The notes under the pieces were generated by a model that was given only the letters and a program-made list of their open reading frames with translations, was not told the origin of the DNA and searched no databases. Below, piece after piece: positions 1 to 10,883 of a stretch of 64,000 nt of DNA (its first letter is position 1; the number at the start of each line of letters is the position of its first letter). Source of the DNA: Stichopus chloronotus (lineage: Eukaryota > Echinodermata > Holothuroidea > Aspidochirotida > Stichopodidae). The stretch is taken from assembly GCA_021234535.1 (NCBI GenBank), contig CM037836.1, forward strand, positions 13,933,111-13,997,110. The letters are read 5' to 3'. Made by a program: the position numbers and the translations under genes.

Positions 1-1396
1 AACAGTTGAAAGGCCGATATGGCTGTATTTGGCACTATATAAGATCCGTGAGAATCACAAAAAGAGGAGTGAATTGCATGCATGTTTTCATTTCGTTATA
101 ACAAGTTGGAAAACATGCATGGTGATAAAAACATGGAGTAACCTTTTTACCGTCATTTCCTCCAAACAGAAACCTCAGTCATGCAACGGGGAAAAATAAA
201 GGAGACTTTCACCCACAGTTTACAGCCAATCCACCTATACATATTGGTTTTGCGCGGTGTTAAGATCCTCTGCTGTGAGGGCAAATTTGCACACCTGTCT
301 GTGTGTTATGTTAACGTTGCATAGATTCTAAGTACACACTGCACGTGTAACTTCGTTTGTATGCAGCTGCGCTCCGCGCAGCCACAGCACTAAACCAAAG
401 TATTATGGTGGAACAAATGCCTAACCAACGTTTATTCCAAAGACGACTTTCTTTTGATGCAAACTGCGATGTTGTTAAGATTTAGACTCCCTAAGGTAAG
501 ATGTCAGTCACAAAAGGTCATCCATCCGAAAAGTATCCATCGTTGGATCTCACAAGGTGCATTGTTGTCTGTGGCCACTTTGTACTGTAGTTACTATCAC
601 CTGTTCAGGAAAGCAGGATCGAACGTCGAAAGTATATAACCATGGGTCAATCAGTCTAAACTGCCAAAAACATATGACCTGTGCAAAAGACCCCAAACTA
701 CCATTATGCACATTATTTTCGCCAATTCGAAGGTTTCCTCCTACGAGATATTTTCGTCCAGAGTGACTCGGAACTTATCTGTAGCTTGACATATATATGT
801 ACACACTGAGATAGAGCCTAGCAAGACATGTATTTTTGTTGTACCCTACATTTTCAGTAGAGGAACAGACTAAACTAAGATAAATTTTGATCCAAACCTC
901 CAGATCCAGATCCAAACTGTTTGAAAATGTGCTTTGTCCTGTATATTGCTAAGCTTATATTGGGTCATCAGGAACAGGATGACATATTTTCACGAAAACT
1001 TTGTACATTCACCTTGAAAAAAGTGTGGAGAATATTTCACCATATATAATAGTGTTACCACAAACCAACACAATTTCATAACTCCAACTCAATGAATTTG
1101 AGACCAAGCTCAATCGTATTGGCTCATAACCACAGGGGGTGGGTAAAAAAAATTCACCGGCACTCCTTAATTTTCTATTTAAAGCGTCCTATTATCTTCC
1201 AGCTCCCACCCGCTCCCATGTGTTCGGCACTGACCACTTAATTTCTGGGTCTGTTTCAAAACTGGTAACCAAAATTTCAAAATCTGAAATGTGATGAATT
1301 GCGGAATTTTTATGTTATAGTGGAATCAACTGAAAACGTTTTGGCCATTTTATAGATCTATTGACCTCTTTAATCATGGCATCCCTTTTTTATAGT
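1..1396. other. No gene recognised
   Basis: AT-rich sequence. Short frames only; the ggccgatatggctgta string at 12-27 resembles one at 3,857, hinting that the same repeat family extends here. Confidence 0.6.
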
Positions 1397-1788
1397 ATGT
1401 CGGACGGAATTTATGGACACATGTTCGAGAGTTCTGCACGATATCCCTAATGAAAGTAATTTGGAAAAATATAGTTGCAGTATTATCAGTGGTAACTATT
1501 ATACATATAAGTAGTTCAATATGAATAAATTTCTACAACTTGCAAACTTTCATGGTATAGGATCGAAAAGCACATTGAAAATTCCATCCGACATGGTTCG
1601 AAAAAATAAAAGGTTTTGTGACAAATCAGAGAAACTGGAAATTTTCTCCTTTTCACCACCAAGTATCAATGAATTGAGTAATAACTTAGGCTACAATAAT
1701 TCATCAAAATGTCGCACTGCTTTCCTTTTAAAACAAATGCCTACTTTATTTTCCGTCCGACATGACTTGTAGGTGGTCGGACGGAAAA
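1397..1788. repeat. Left cluster of TTCCGTCCGACATG motifs
   Basis: Copies at 1,397-1,409 (inverted), 1,582-1,595 (one mismatch), 1,751-1,764 and 1,776-1,788 (inverted). The last two form a hairpin. Together with the right cluster they bracket the transposase-like pseudogene. Confidence 0.8.
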
Positions 1789-1900
1789 TGAATTTTTAAA
1801 GATAGTAAATCCCACAAATTTCCCCTCCTTCAAACCAGTGAAGATGGAAAATATTTCAAGTAGTAGTCTTTAACATTCCAGGACATAACTTGGTACTGTT

Positions 1901-2949
1901 GTGCATACAATAACTTTGGGCGGCATGTATACCCCAGTAGAAATTGACGACCTTGGGTTAAAAATGCCCAGCCTTAACACAGCAGCTTCACTTAAGTTTC
2001 ATTGGATCCTATCCCGTAAGTCCCAGTCATTGGGTCTTATCGCATACACAGAAAAGGACATCCTCTTACTGTCCTCATGTGAGATCGGGTCCCAAGCTTG
2101 TGCATATGGTGACTGTATGGATTGCCTTATTGAAACTGCTGTTGATCTGACGTCCCAGTTAAAGGCTGCTGATGAAGTATATTTTTTAGAGAGGTTAGAC
2201 AGGATAAACGTTACCCAGAGAAGGGCCAACAGATTTGCACAGGTGACAAAGCAGTGCACCAGTTACTGAAGCAAGTTGGTTAAGATGAAAATTCATTTCT
2301 ATTTGAAGCCCAAGCAGTACTGTGCTTACCAATTGGCCAAGGATAACCTCAAAGAGAATGAGAAGTTAGTGCATGTTGATTTTCTGAACACTGTGACAAC
2401 AAACAGCAACATGCCATCCAGAGTGCTTACTTTAAATATCAGAGTTTTTCTATCTATACAGTTTGTACTTAAGTTAGGGAGAATAACAATACTGTTTGTT
2501 ACAGCTATGCTTTTATCAATAAAACAACTGACCACAATGCCGCTTCAGTGTTCAACCTGAACAGCTTTCTCATCACACTACTGAAAGATAAGTTCTCATT
2601 TGACACCATCCACTTCTTCTCGGATGGTTGTGTTGCGCAGTTCAGGAATAAGTATGTCTTCTCTTATCTGGCCCAGTATGGCCCAAGCATCAAGCTTTTT
2701 TGGCATTACATTGAGAGTAGTCATGGTAAAGGACCTGTGGATGGGGTTGGTGGGATTGTAAAGGGGGCTATTTACCAAAAGGTGATGGCCAAGCAGGTTG
2801 TCCTTGTTGGGCCTAAGCATTTCGCAGAATTTGACCATTCTATCCTGAAAAGAGTCTTAGTTGTTTTTGTGAGCAACACCCACATGCCACAAAGTTTTAC
2901 AGACCTCATCCAGGTTCCAGGCACCCTTCAAGTTACGTCCATAGAGTGA
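1901..2949 (+). pseudogene. Decayed DDE transposase-like gene
   Basis: Three overlapping frames give parts of one protein type common in marine invertebrate genomes, usually annotated as uncharacterised. The first part (1,901-2,269) has a Cys-rich CEIGSQACAYGDCMDC motif. The middle (from about 2,280) has HFYLKPKQYCAYQLAKDNL and VHVDF. After a frameshift near 2,384 there is a stop at about 2,473, and 2,548-2,949 encodes HFFSDGCVAQFRNKYVFSYL and ESSHGKGPVDGVGGIVKGA. VDF and FSDG fit the Asp positions of a DDE-type (RNase H-like) nuclease and SHGKG..DG is a family signature; calling it a transposase is inference. Two or more breaks make it inactive. Confidence 0.75.
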
Positions 2950-3673
2950 ACTGTGTAACTGATGATCAGAGACCATATACAGTATTGATGTAACAGTGGG
3001 GAAATGGTATGCAGCCCACTACGAGGAATATAGGTATTGGTTTTGTGGTATGGCTGTATCTGTCTGTGTCCTTGACTTCTTGGAACAAGTTGATACGGGC
3101 AAAAAAGATGTTTCACTCTGGAAACATCACAAAGTTCGCCAAAGTCTAACATATTTTATGAGCTGAAAGAGATCCTAAGGCCACCCATTTCACCATGAGC
3201 GTCTGCATTAAGTTAGACAAATTTCAAACAGAGAGAAATAAATAATCAGCTTTTACATGAAGCATTTGAATTTTCAATGATAACTTACATTTGCAAGGTA
3301 GTTTAATAATGCCGATAAGAGTCCGATTACAATATTTTAAGAAATTAAAACTTGGAATGACAAATAATAACACTGAATATGACTTGCTGAAATAACTAAA
3401 ATTTAATGTCAATAAATATGACATTTACAAGTAGAATACACAGTACAGTATGTTATGCCTTGCATTCCAATAACTTCCCCGTATATAAATCGAAAATGTT
3501 GCATGTTGAGTGTTGCCATTTGTTCTCTTGCTTGGACTGTTTATTGAACTCTAGTTCACAGCATTGAGGAGTTAATATTGACTGCATCAATCAATATTTA
3601 GGCCAACTGAAATAAAAATAATTCTCCTAGCATTCTGTTACATTGTGAAATTTAATTGTACCTGGCAATAAGA

Positions 3674-3997
3674 CATGTCGGACCGACTTTTTCCTGATTT
3701 TGGCATATAGAAGTTTAGGAAATAAATTGAGACCCTTGCTTTTATGGATAATTATGGTAAGTTACCTAAGCATTTCATACAAATGAAAATTGGGGATAAC
3801 TTATAATGTGACCCCAAAAGTCAACATTGCCTTTCCGTCCGACACGCTGGATTTCCGTCCGATATGGCTGTAATGCAGAGGGCATTTAATGGGTTTAATG
3901 TTATAATAATATCGACCCATGCAGTGGTCATATCAGTTACCAATTTGTTGCAGATGTAAAATGGCAGCCATTTTCCTATCAAATTCCGTCCGACATG
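3674..3997. repeat. Right cluster of TTCCGTCCGACATG motifs
   Basis: Copies at 3,674-3,687 (inverted, variant), 3,833-3,846, 3,853-3,866 (tandem pair) and 3,984-3,997. The perfect 14-mer occurs at 1,751 and 3,984. Confidence 0.8.
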
Positions 3998-4639
3998 ATT
4001 GGATAGGTTTTTAAACAGACCCTTCTTCAAGTTAACGGTTGCACATTGCCACTTAAGTCGGGATTCATCACTATTTTGTTTAAAAGAAAACAAATGCATA
4101 CTTTTTGAGGGTTGTTACAGAGCTGTGTATCACGGCTTAATTGATGGCAGTAATAAAGTGGATATTTTCCTGCCATTTGATGATGGCCGTTATTAAAGAT
4201 GACGTGGTGGTTAACAACTTAACATAGAAATTGCGCCTACTGTGGGACAACCAGATGGAGTGTGTGTCAATTATATAGTTCTGTAAGAAGTAAGGAACAT
4301 TGCAGTGAGAAGAATCGAGAATGGACGTTAATGTAACGTTTACTCAAAGGCAGACTAGTACACACATGAAATTGAACACATTTTTTTTTTTCAAAACTTG
4401 TTTTCATTTAAAGATCATTGAGAAATTGACACTGTTTACACAGACGTGTGCATACGCTGTACATTCCTACATGACAACACTGTGGTATGTACAAGTAACA
4501 CAGTAAACATGTCCGGTATACCAGGATACCAGGTATGGAGGAGCCAGTATACCGGTATATACTTTTGCTTCTACCGACACAGCTCACTTGTAAACGTTAC
4601 GTTTCACATTTGGTATGTGTGTCAAATTGATTACAAGGT

Positions 4640-5000
4640 TCTTGTTGATTTTGGTGGAGGTCAAAGGTCATTTGAGGTCAACGGGTCAAATTGTGAAATA
4701 TTTTAAGCACAACATTTCAAGAAGGAAAACTTGGGCAGATCTCCCAATTAGATTGTAGGTGTATCTTATTGAGTATACATAAATTTCCATTGTTTTTAGT
4801 GTAGGTCGAAGGTCATTTGCGCTCAACAGTGTAACAGTATGGAATTCTTGCAAACATCGTATCTCAAGAACTGAATCTTGGACAGATGTCATATTCAATA
4901 TGTAGTTGTATCTCATTGAGCACAAGAACCAGTTGGTCTTTAATGGAGGTAAACGGTCATTCGTTGTCAACAAGGACCAACTTGTGAGCATGTAGATGGA
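4640..5000. repeat. ~145-bp tandem repeat, three copies, with nuclear-receptor-like half sites
   Basis: Copies begin near 4,650, 4,795 and 4,940. The first holds AGGTCA A AGGTCA TTTG AGGTCA, i.e. a perfect DR1 followed by a DR4 arrangement; the others are degenerate (aggtcgaaggtcatttg; aggtaaacggtcattcg). Probably a dispersed repeat; receptor binding is only a possibility. Confidence 0.7.
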
Positions 5001-6240
5001 TGAACTCGAGAAAGTAGACTTATGCAGGTCTCAATTTCATACAAAGCACACGTAGCTTAATGTGACACATACTAATGCTACTATAGCAGATGAAGAGAAA
5101 AATCTTGTTAATCAGATCATTGAAACCACAATGCATTTCTGCATTCTGGTTCAATGGAATAAACATAGGGTGATGCAATGAAGATCCCCAATAGAGCTGG
5201 CATAGAGTATTCCAAGTTTGGTCTAACCATAGATTTGCAAGTATTGTATTTTTTTTTTATCTCAGATCCACAAACGTCTTTTCAACATTCCCAGAACTTT
5301 GCTAGAACTATTGACATTAGGAGGTATGTGTTAAACGAAGAGAGGTCATAATCTAACAATCAACACCAAGATACTGTACTTTTACTGTAGCTGCTTAACT
5401 TCCTGCAGTGCTTAACTTCCTGTAGTGCAGGATCAACCGCAAAATAAGTCACCATGCAGATGCTCCTACCTCAACACCATTAAGGTACCATTTATCTGAC
5501 AGTATGTCAAATAATAGGAACCACTGATTGAGAATCGGTACACTGTACCAACTCATCAACATCGTATGAGAGATTCTGTAGGACTGCACAATGTCAACAA
5601 CTAGAGCACGAACAGTGCATAAGTTTGAACATTGTCAATACATGAAATTTGTCAAAATATTGATGGCTACTACAAAAATGCATATAATTAGCATCACTTT
5701 TCATATCCAACAATTCCAAAAGCTGTCAATTTCTATTAATTTTTCTGTTGTTTTTTTTTCTTTGCTGTTTGGGGGAATATGAATTAGTACTGTACTAATG
5801 TGGAAAAGAGGCCATTTGCATGTGACACATAATGGGGACCCCCTAACAGTGTACTGTGCCGTAGTTTGACCAACTTGACAAAACTGACAGTCAACATATT
5901 GTAAAAGAGAATCTGTAGGAGAAGCAAAAACCGTAGGATTTCATAGGATGGGCAAAGCGTCCACCTGGGACCTTGGGCCAAACATTGTTGAACATCCCAA
6001 ATGGTCCACTCCACATATGTGGGGCAAGAAGCATTTTGAATAATTGTGGACAGATAGAATGACGCCAAATAATCGAAATAGCTCCAACCACCATACTGGT
6101 ATGAGTCAAAGACAAACTGGCCTCTGTTTACTGTATACTATAAGTCATCTGGGAGATCTGCATTTAAGATAGGGGTAATATCAACTTCCATATGAGGGAC
6201 TCCTTATTACAACGAGATGTATAATGTGGCTGTGGTAATT
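5001..6240. other. No gene recognised
   Basis: AT-rich single-copy-looking sequence with short frames only; a small tandem cttaacttcctg duplication lies near 5,395-5,425. Confidence 0.6.
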
Positions 6241-6244
6241 TACC
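6241..6244. repeat. Target-site duplication TACC (left)
   Basis: Identical to 8,239-8,242, directly abutting the TG...CA element ends. Confidence 0.55.
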
Positions 6245-6364
6245 TGTAATGCTGGGTACTTTTTTTTCGTTTATTCTCTACGCAAAAGTTCTCCGTTTAC
6301 TGCACTACGGGGGCTGTGCGTTCTTTTGTTTCGCGCAAGTGCTCAATTTAGAGTCTTAGTATTG

Positions 6365-6420
6365 CCAAGAATCTGTGCCAAGAATCTGTGCCAAGAATCT
6401 GTGCCAAGAATCTGTGCCAA
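6365..6420. repeat. 13-bp tandem repeat, four perfect copies
   Basis: ccaagaatctgtg repeated four times plus ccaa, inside the LTR's left part. Confidence 0.97.
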
Positions 6421-6504
6421 GTGAGCCTTGCTGCACTCCAGAAATTTAATATCTATGGTGGGAACCAGGCGATCGGTTCGTTCTCGTCGGTTGCTTCAAA
6501 GGCC

Positions 6505-6880
6505 CCGAAATAGAAGTCCGGATGTGCGCTTGCCTTTGGAACAAAGGAAAGAAGCCGATGTTTACTGGCAACGGTTGTTAGGGGACGTAAACAACGATGG
6601 ATTTCCCAGACTCCTCGACTCCTGCTGAAGCCAGGAATAGAAGTCCGGATGCGCGCTTGCCTTTGGAACAAAGGAAAGAAGCCGATGTTTACTGGCAACG
6701 GTTGTTAGGGTACGTCAACAGCGATGGTTTTCCCAGACTTCTAGGCTCTGTCGGAGGCCCGGGGAGAATTCCCGGGTGCTTATCTGCCCTGGGAGGAAGC
6801 CTACAAGTCAATGTTTGCTGGCAACTGTTGCTAGGAGAGGTAAACATTGCCAGTTTCCCCGGATCGTCGAGGTCTACCGC
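6505..6880. repeat. ~127-bp direct repeat, three copies, upstream of the TATA box
   Basis: Copies start near 6,511, 6,638 and 6,764. The first two are nearly identical (tagaagtccggatg, caacggttgttaggg); the third is diverged (gagaattcccgggtg, caactgttgctagga). The position before a TATA box suggests an enhancer-like array. Confidence 0.9.
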
Positions 6881-6922
6881 CAGGGTATCGCCACGTGACC
6901 AAAGACAGCGGGAAACGGAAGG

Positions 6923-6930
6923 TATAAAAG
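6923..6930 (+). promoter_or_regulatory. TATA box of the LTR
   Basis: tataaaag preceded by gg in a GC-rich context, with cagtcagacagagtcag about 30 bp downstream as a likely start region. Confidence 0.55.
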
Positions 6931-7051
6931 GCCTGGGCGCGCTCATGAACGGGGCAGTCAGACAGAGTCAGAGCCAGAGTCGCACGAGAGACCCAGACCT
7001 TGGAGTCAGAAGAGAGTTACTGGAACTGCTGGTTCAACGTTAGCGTTAGCT

Positions 7052-7420
7052 AACGGTAATCGATAGGACTTTCGGTCGGCCCTTTGTTTATTGTAAGCGG
7101 GCACAGTGTATCGATAGGACCTTCGGTCGGCCCTTTGTTTATTGTAAGCGGGCACAGTGTATCGATAGGACCTTCGGTCGGCCCTTTGTTTATTGTAAGC
7201 GGACACAGTCTTTCCCTAGGAATTGCGGTCGGCCATTCGTTTATCGTTAGCGACGACACTCTATCCATAGGACTTGCGGTTGGCCATTTGTTTATTACAA
7301 GCGGGCACAATTTATTCGATTGGTTTGCAGGGTGGCCGTTTGTATACTGTGAGCGGGTGCGGTCCATCGATAGGAGGGGCCGTTGGTATATCGTAAGCGG
7401 ACAAATTTGTTTAGTGTAGG
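7052..7420. repeat. 51-bp tandem repeat, about seven copies
   Basis: Unit tcgataggaccttcggtcgg plus ccctttgtttattgtaagcg and gcacagtgta. Copies at 7,060, 7,111 and 7,162 are near identical; later ones diverge to the right. Confidence 0.95.
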
Positions 7421-7446
7421 CGGCACCGTCTATCCGTAGGACAGGA

Positions 7447-7992
7447 CATAGACGCCAACGCTTGTGGACGAGGGGGATTGCTGTCCCAGACGTTGGACAA
7501 CCGGTACCCAGCCAGACGCCAGCGCTTATGGACGAGGGAATTACTGTCCCAGACGTTGGACAACCGGTACCCAGCCAGACGCCAGCGCTTGTGGACGAGG
7601 GGATTGCTGTCCCAGATATTGGACAACCAGTGCACAGCTAGACGCCGGCGCTTGTGGACGAGGGGGATTGCTGTCCCAGATATTGGACAACCGGTGCACA
7701 ACTAGACGCCAACGCTTGTGGACGAGGGGGATTGCTGTCCCAGACGTTGGACAACCGCTACCCAGCCAGACGCCAGCGCTTGTGGACGAGGGGATTGCTG
7801 TCCCAGATATTGGACAACCAGTGCACAGCTAGACGCCGGCGCTTGTGGACGAGGGGGATTGCTGTCCCAGATATTGGACAACCGGTGCACAACTAGACGC
7901 CAACGCTTGTGGACGAGGGGGATTGCTGTCCCAGACGTTGGACAACCGCTACCCAGCCAGACGCCAGCGCTTGTGAACGAGGGGATTGCTGC
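7447..7992. repeat. 64-bp tandem repeat, about 8.5 copies, with higher-order structure
   Basis: Unit cttgtggacgagggggattg plus ctgtcccaga and ttggacaacc, ending gccagacgccagcg. Blocks of three units starting near 7,611 and 7,802 repeat almost perfectly with a period of 191 bp, a sign of recent unequal exchange. Confidence 0.95.
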
Positions 7993-8238
7993 CGTGGATG
8001 CCGCACTATATTGTTTCATTTGATGATTAATTATATCATATCGATTCTAATTTGATTGTACATTAATTGATTACAATAACTGCAAGAGAGCACACCAATT
8101 ATATTACAGTGAAACGTATCTACCTTCTTTGCTTCCTGTTTAGCCTGTGTTGTTTCTGGGCGCGCCCTAGCCAGCCCTTTATTTCTCCCCCTGCCCGGTC
8201 TATCCCCCATAGGAACCCACGTCGGGGGTGGCGTTACA

Positions 8239-8242
8239 TACC
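8239..8242. repeat. Target-site duplication TACC (right)
   Basis: Right-hand partner of 6,241-6,244. Confidence 0.55.
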
Positions 8243-8348
8243 TATTCAATTTTTCATGTGAGTGTTCAAACAACTGTAGTAATTGACCACACAACAGGAT
8301 TTCAAAAACCATTTCTTCTTTTTTAACTTGAGCATAGACCTTATACCT

Positions 8349-9090
8349 GTTGCGGACGTTACACATTGTTAACATTCAAGTCGTAGAATTAAAATGAATA
8401 GTATCCTTATATCTTTGTGTGTTTCAGTAACTTCCATTTAAATATGTACAAAGTATAAGCTTTCCTGCAGATTTGGTGTTTACTTGTATCAGAGTACTTT
8501 TGTTCATTTGTCTGATGTCTTTAACAGCACGATGTATAATACTGTGCAACAAAGAATTGCATAAAAATTGTATAGATTACATCGAACAACCTTACAAAAT
8601 TTCCCTCTCAGTAGTCTTTTATATATGAAAATTATAAACAGCCCGACACGAAATCTCTTTGTTCCAAAATTCATATTTTGAATTCAACAAGGTGAATCAT
8701 GTTGCGGACGTTATATAGTGTCAACATGAAGGTATGCCCCAAGATCTTTACAATAATGTTGTATAATCAGTTTTATTCCAAAGTTCGTGGTAGTTGTTTG
8801 AAACTTGAACGATGGTCGACAATTTATAAAATTCAAACACTCTCATGCTATAGCTCAGATTTATGTGAGGATACACACACTAATAGTGATATACTGATTT
8901 TTAAAATGGTTAACTGCATTATAATGATAGAACTTTTAGATTGAACCTGGTTGCATAACTTCATACCAAATGACACATAAAATATCTCAATTTCATCATA
9001 GTCATCGATCAATTGTGCGGTAGTAAACTAAATGAGGAAGCACTAGCAGACGTACGATACTAAACTTAATTCATGTTGCGGACGTTACAT
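8349..9090. repeat. 13-mer ttgcggacgtta found three times, 350-373 bp apart
   Basis: At about 8,350, 8,702 and 9,074 (tgttgcggacgttaca, catgttgcggacgttatata, catgttgcggacgttacata). Sequence after the first two is also similar (ttgttaacattcaag, gtgtcaacatgaagg), pointing to an old tandem duplication. Confidence 0.6.
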
Positions 9091-9416
9091 ATTTCCATAC
9101 TAGGAATAGAAGAATGATTTGTGTCCATGAGAGCACAGTGCACTTCTAAGCTGATCAATGGGCAGCGCCTCTTTTTATTTTGAATTGTTTTGTAGATAGC
9201 ATCACCCAACTTGAGGAGAATGAGGAGGCGCACTTTTTCTTTTGTGGGCAAGGGAGCGCCCTTTTGCGAATCAACATGATACGTGTTGCTATGGATAGAA
9301 ACAATGACGAAATGTTAGGTTGGAACAAATTAAAAATGCACTTAGTAATCGAAAATAGTGAAAGAGGTGAGGAAAGTCTGGCCCTAGGGTAACGTGAGTT
9401 TCCCAAACACGCCCAT

Positions 9417-9532
9417 CACCGTAAGAGCCAACCGATAAAAATAGTCGAGCGCCGCTAAACCCGAGCTTGGACGGAAGGGAGTGACTCTCTCGGTTGTCTC
9501 CTACGGTGAGTGCCCTGGCTTGGAGCGGCGCT
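9417..9532. repeat. Interleaved inverted repeats
   Basis: Arm pair A: caccgtaagagccaaccga (9,417-9,435) and tcggttgtctcctacggtg (9,490-9,508), 16 of 19 matching. Arm pair B: agcgccgct (9,448-9,456) and agcggcgct (9,524-9,532). The order A, B, A', B' could form only one stem at a time or a pseudoknot. A copy of the 10,118 arm follows at 9,532. Confidence 0.75.
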
Positions 9533-10057
9533 ACCTTAAAGGGGAAATCAGGTTTCTTTCTAAACTGATTGTTCACCGAAAAATAGAGACGTTGGGGAGG
9601 TGTTTGAAGGTAGAAGAAACGGTAATTATTGCGTTAGTTATTGTTGAATCAGAACTCTTAATATTGGTGGGATACAAAAATAAACGTTCATGTACAAGAC
9701 AAGACAACCTCCTCTATACGATGACCAATCACAGCGTAAGACTGAGATGACGTTATATGAATAAACATAAACGAATGTTTACGGTTCCTATGCTGTTCGT
9801 GCATTGCACAATGCTAAGTAAACAAGAGTTTAGTGATAGTTGATGATACATACTGCACATGTAGGCTACGTATGAAACTGTTCAGCCACACCTCCTCATA
9901 CCTGGAAAAGACGATAGTATTGAATATTCATATTTGATTCGATGAGTATGGATGTTACAGATTTTTTGGAAATTTGACTCGTTTCTCGAGATTGTCCGCA
10001 TGTTTTGAGATAATCTTGATCATATTTGTTAGTTATAACTCATTGTACGATAACGGT

Positions 10058-10115
10058 GGGGAATTGTAGTGAAATAAAATTGTGAACTTCACAATTTATT
10101 TCACTACAATTCCCC
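10058..10115. repeat. Near-perfect 58-bp palindrome
   Basis: ggggaattgtagtgaaataa then aattgtgaa, followed by its reverse complement; arms of 29 nt differ by one indel and there is no loop. Confidence 0.95.
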
Positions 10116-10175
10116 ATAGCCTAAAGGGGAAATCAGGGTTAATGATGAACCCTGATTTCCCCCTTTAAGGCTATG
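10116..10175. repeat. Second palindrome, 60 bp, 7-nt loop
   Basis: atagcctaaaggggaaatca then gggtt, loop aatgatg, then the inverted arm with two single-base insertions. Directly abuts the previous palindrome. The arm core aaaggggaaatcagg recurs at 9,538. Confidence 0.95.
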
Positions 10176-10382
10176 AGTTTGCTGGCTCTGTGGTACAACT
10201 TAATTGAAATCGTACACCAGCAATTTTGTCAATAAGCCACATCAAGTAGTAATATGCATAAACGTGACGTCACGCCGACATAGTACTTACCAGAACACTT
10301 CTGTATTCCCTTTGTATTTCTTTTATTTAGTTTTGCAAATTAACGTTTTACTATCAACGGTTTTAACAGTGTTTACATTTAA

Positions 10383-10883
10383 ATGAGATTTGCTTTTGTT
10401 TACCAATACACCATTCTTTCAAATTTTACCGAGACCAGAGAGTTTCTAGGACGGATTTTGTACGCCGGAGGAAAGAGTGGCCCACAGGTCACTGATGCTA
10501 TTTGCTGCCACACTGGCATGTTTGTTTATATACAGTCTGAGGACCGTGAATGGACACAGACTGACGTATCTTTAAGGAACTCCTCCTCTCTTTTCAATTA
10601 CCTACTCTACCCATGTCTCGAAAAACGAGGCACTGGCGCCTGGAAAATCGAAGGGGGGGGGGGGTGCCTCGGCACTTTCCCCACTGCTCTTGGGGCTGTA
10701 GGAATACTAACTCAATGTTTCAGTCATTACCACTTTTTTAGTATCAGGATTTTCTGGCTAAACAAATTTATCACAGCCCCCTACTATGCTAGTTTCATGA
10801 AGATTACCTTGCACACACCATTTTTGTCTCAAGCACAGGCTGTATTAGTCGAGGCTACCACCCTATCATCATATTGTAGTTGA
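10383..10883 (+). CDS. Unrecognised 166-codon ORF (probably spurious)
   Basis: Longest open frame in the left third, ATG to TAG. No motif recognised; contains a GGGG stretch from a 13-nt G run and no coding-like conservation. Gene status is doubtful: it could be an exon fragment or chance. Confidence 0.1.
   Translation: MRFAFVYQYTILSNFTETREFLGRILYAGGKSGPQVTDAICCHTGMFVYIQSEDREWTQTDVSLRNSSSLFNYLLYPCLEKRGTGAWKIEGGGGCLGTFPTALGAVGILTQCFSHYHFFSIRIFWLNKFITAPYYASFMKITLHTPFLSQAQAVLVEATTLSSYCS
10655..10670. repeat. Poly-G run
   Basis: A 13-nt G run. Similar runs occur at about 10,999 (T8 then G10) and 12,676 (C17), in the ATR-downstream region. Confidence 0.9.

Larger units (their letters stand above)
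6245..8238 (+). mobile_element. Probable solo LTR of a retrotransposon
   Basis: Starts TGTAATGC and ends GGCGTTACA, an imperfect inverted terminus of TG...CA type. The 4-bp flanks 6,241-6,244 and 8,239-8,242 are both TACC, a target-site duplication. GC content is clearly higher than in the surroundings. A TATA box lies at 6,923. Internal arrays: ~127 bp x3 before the TATA box, 51 bp x7 and 64 bp x8 after it. No gag-pol sequence is present, so it would be a solo LTR; ~2 kb is long but repeat-expanded. Ends are from sequence; the class (Gypsy or similar) is inference. Confidence 0.6.

Noticed and set aside
7006..7419. Repetitive ORFs over the 51-bp array
   Set aside because: The period of 51 is a multiple of three, so any stop-free unit gives a repetitive ORF. 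No start context or homology.
7464..8023. Several long overlapping ORFs (up to 122 codons) on both strands
   Set aside because: They are translations of the 64-bp tandem array, open in several frames at once because the unit lacks stops; not genes.
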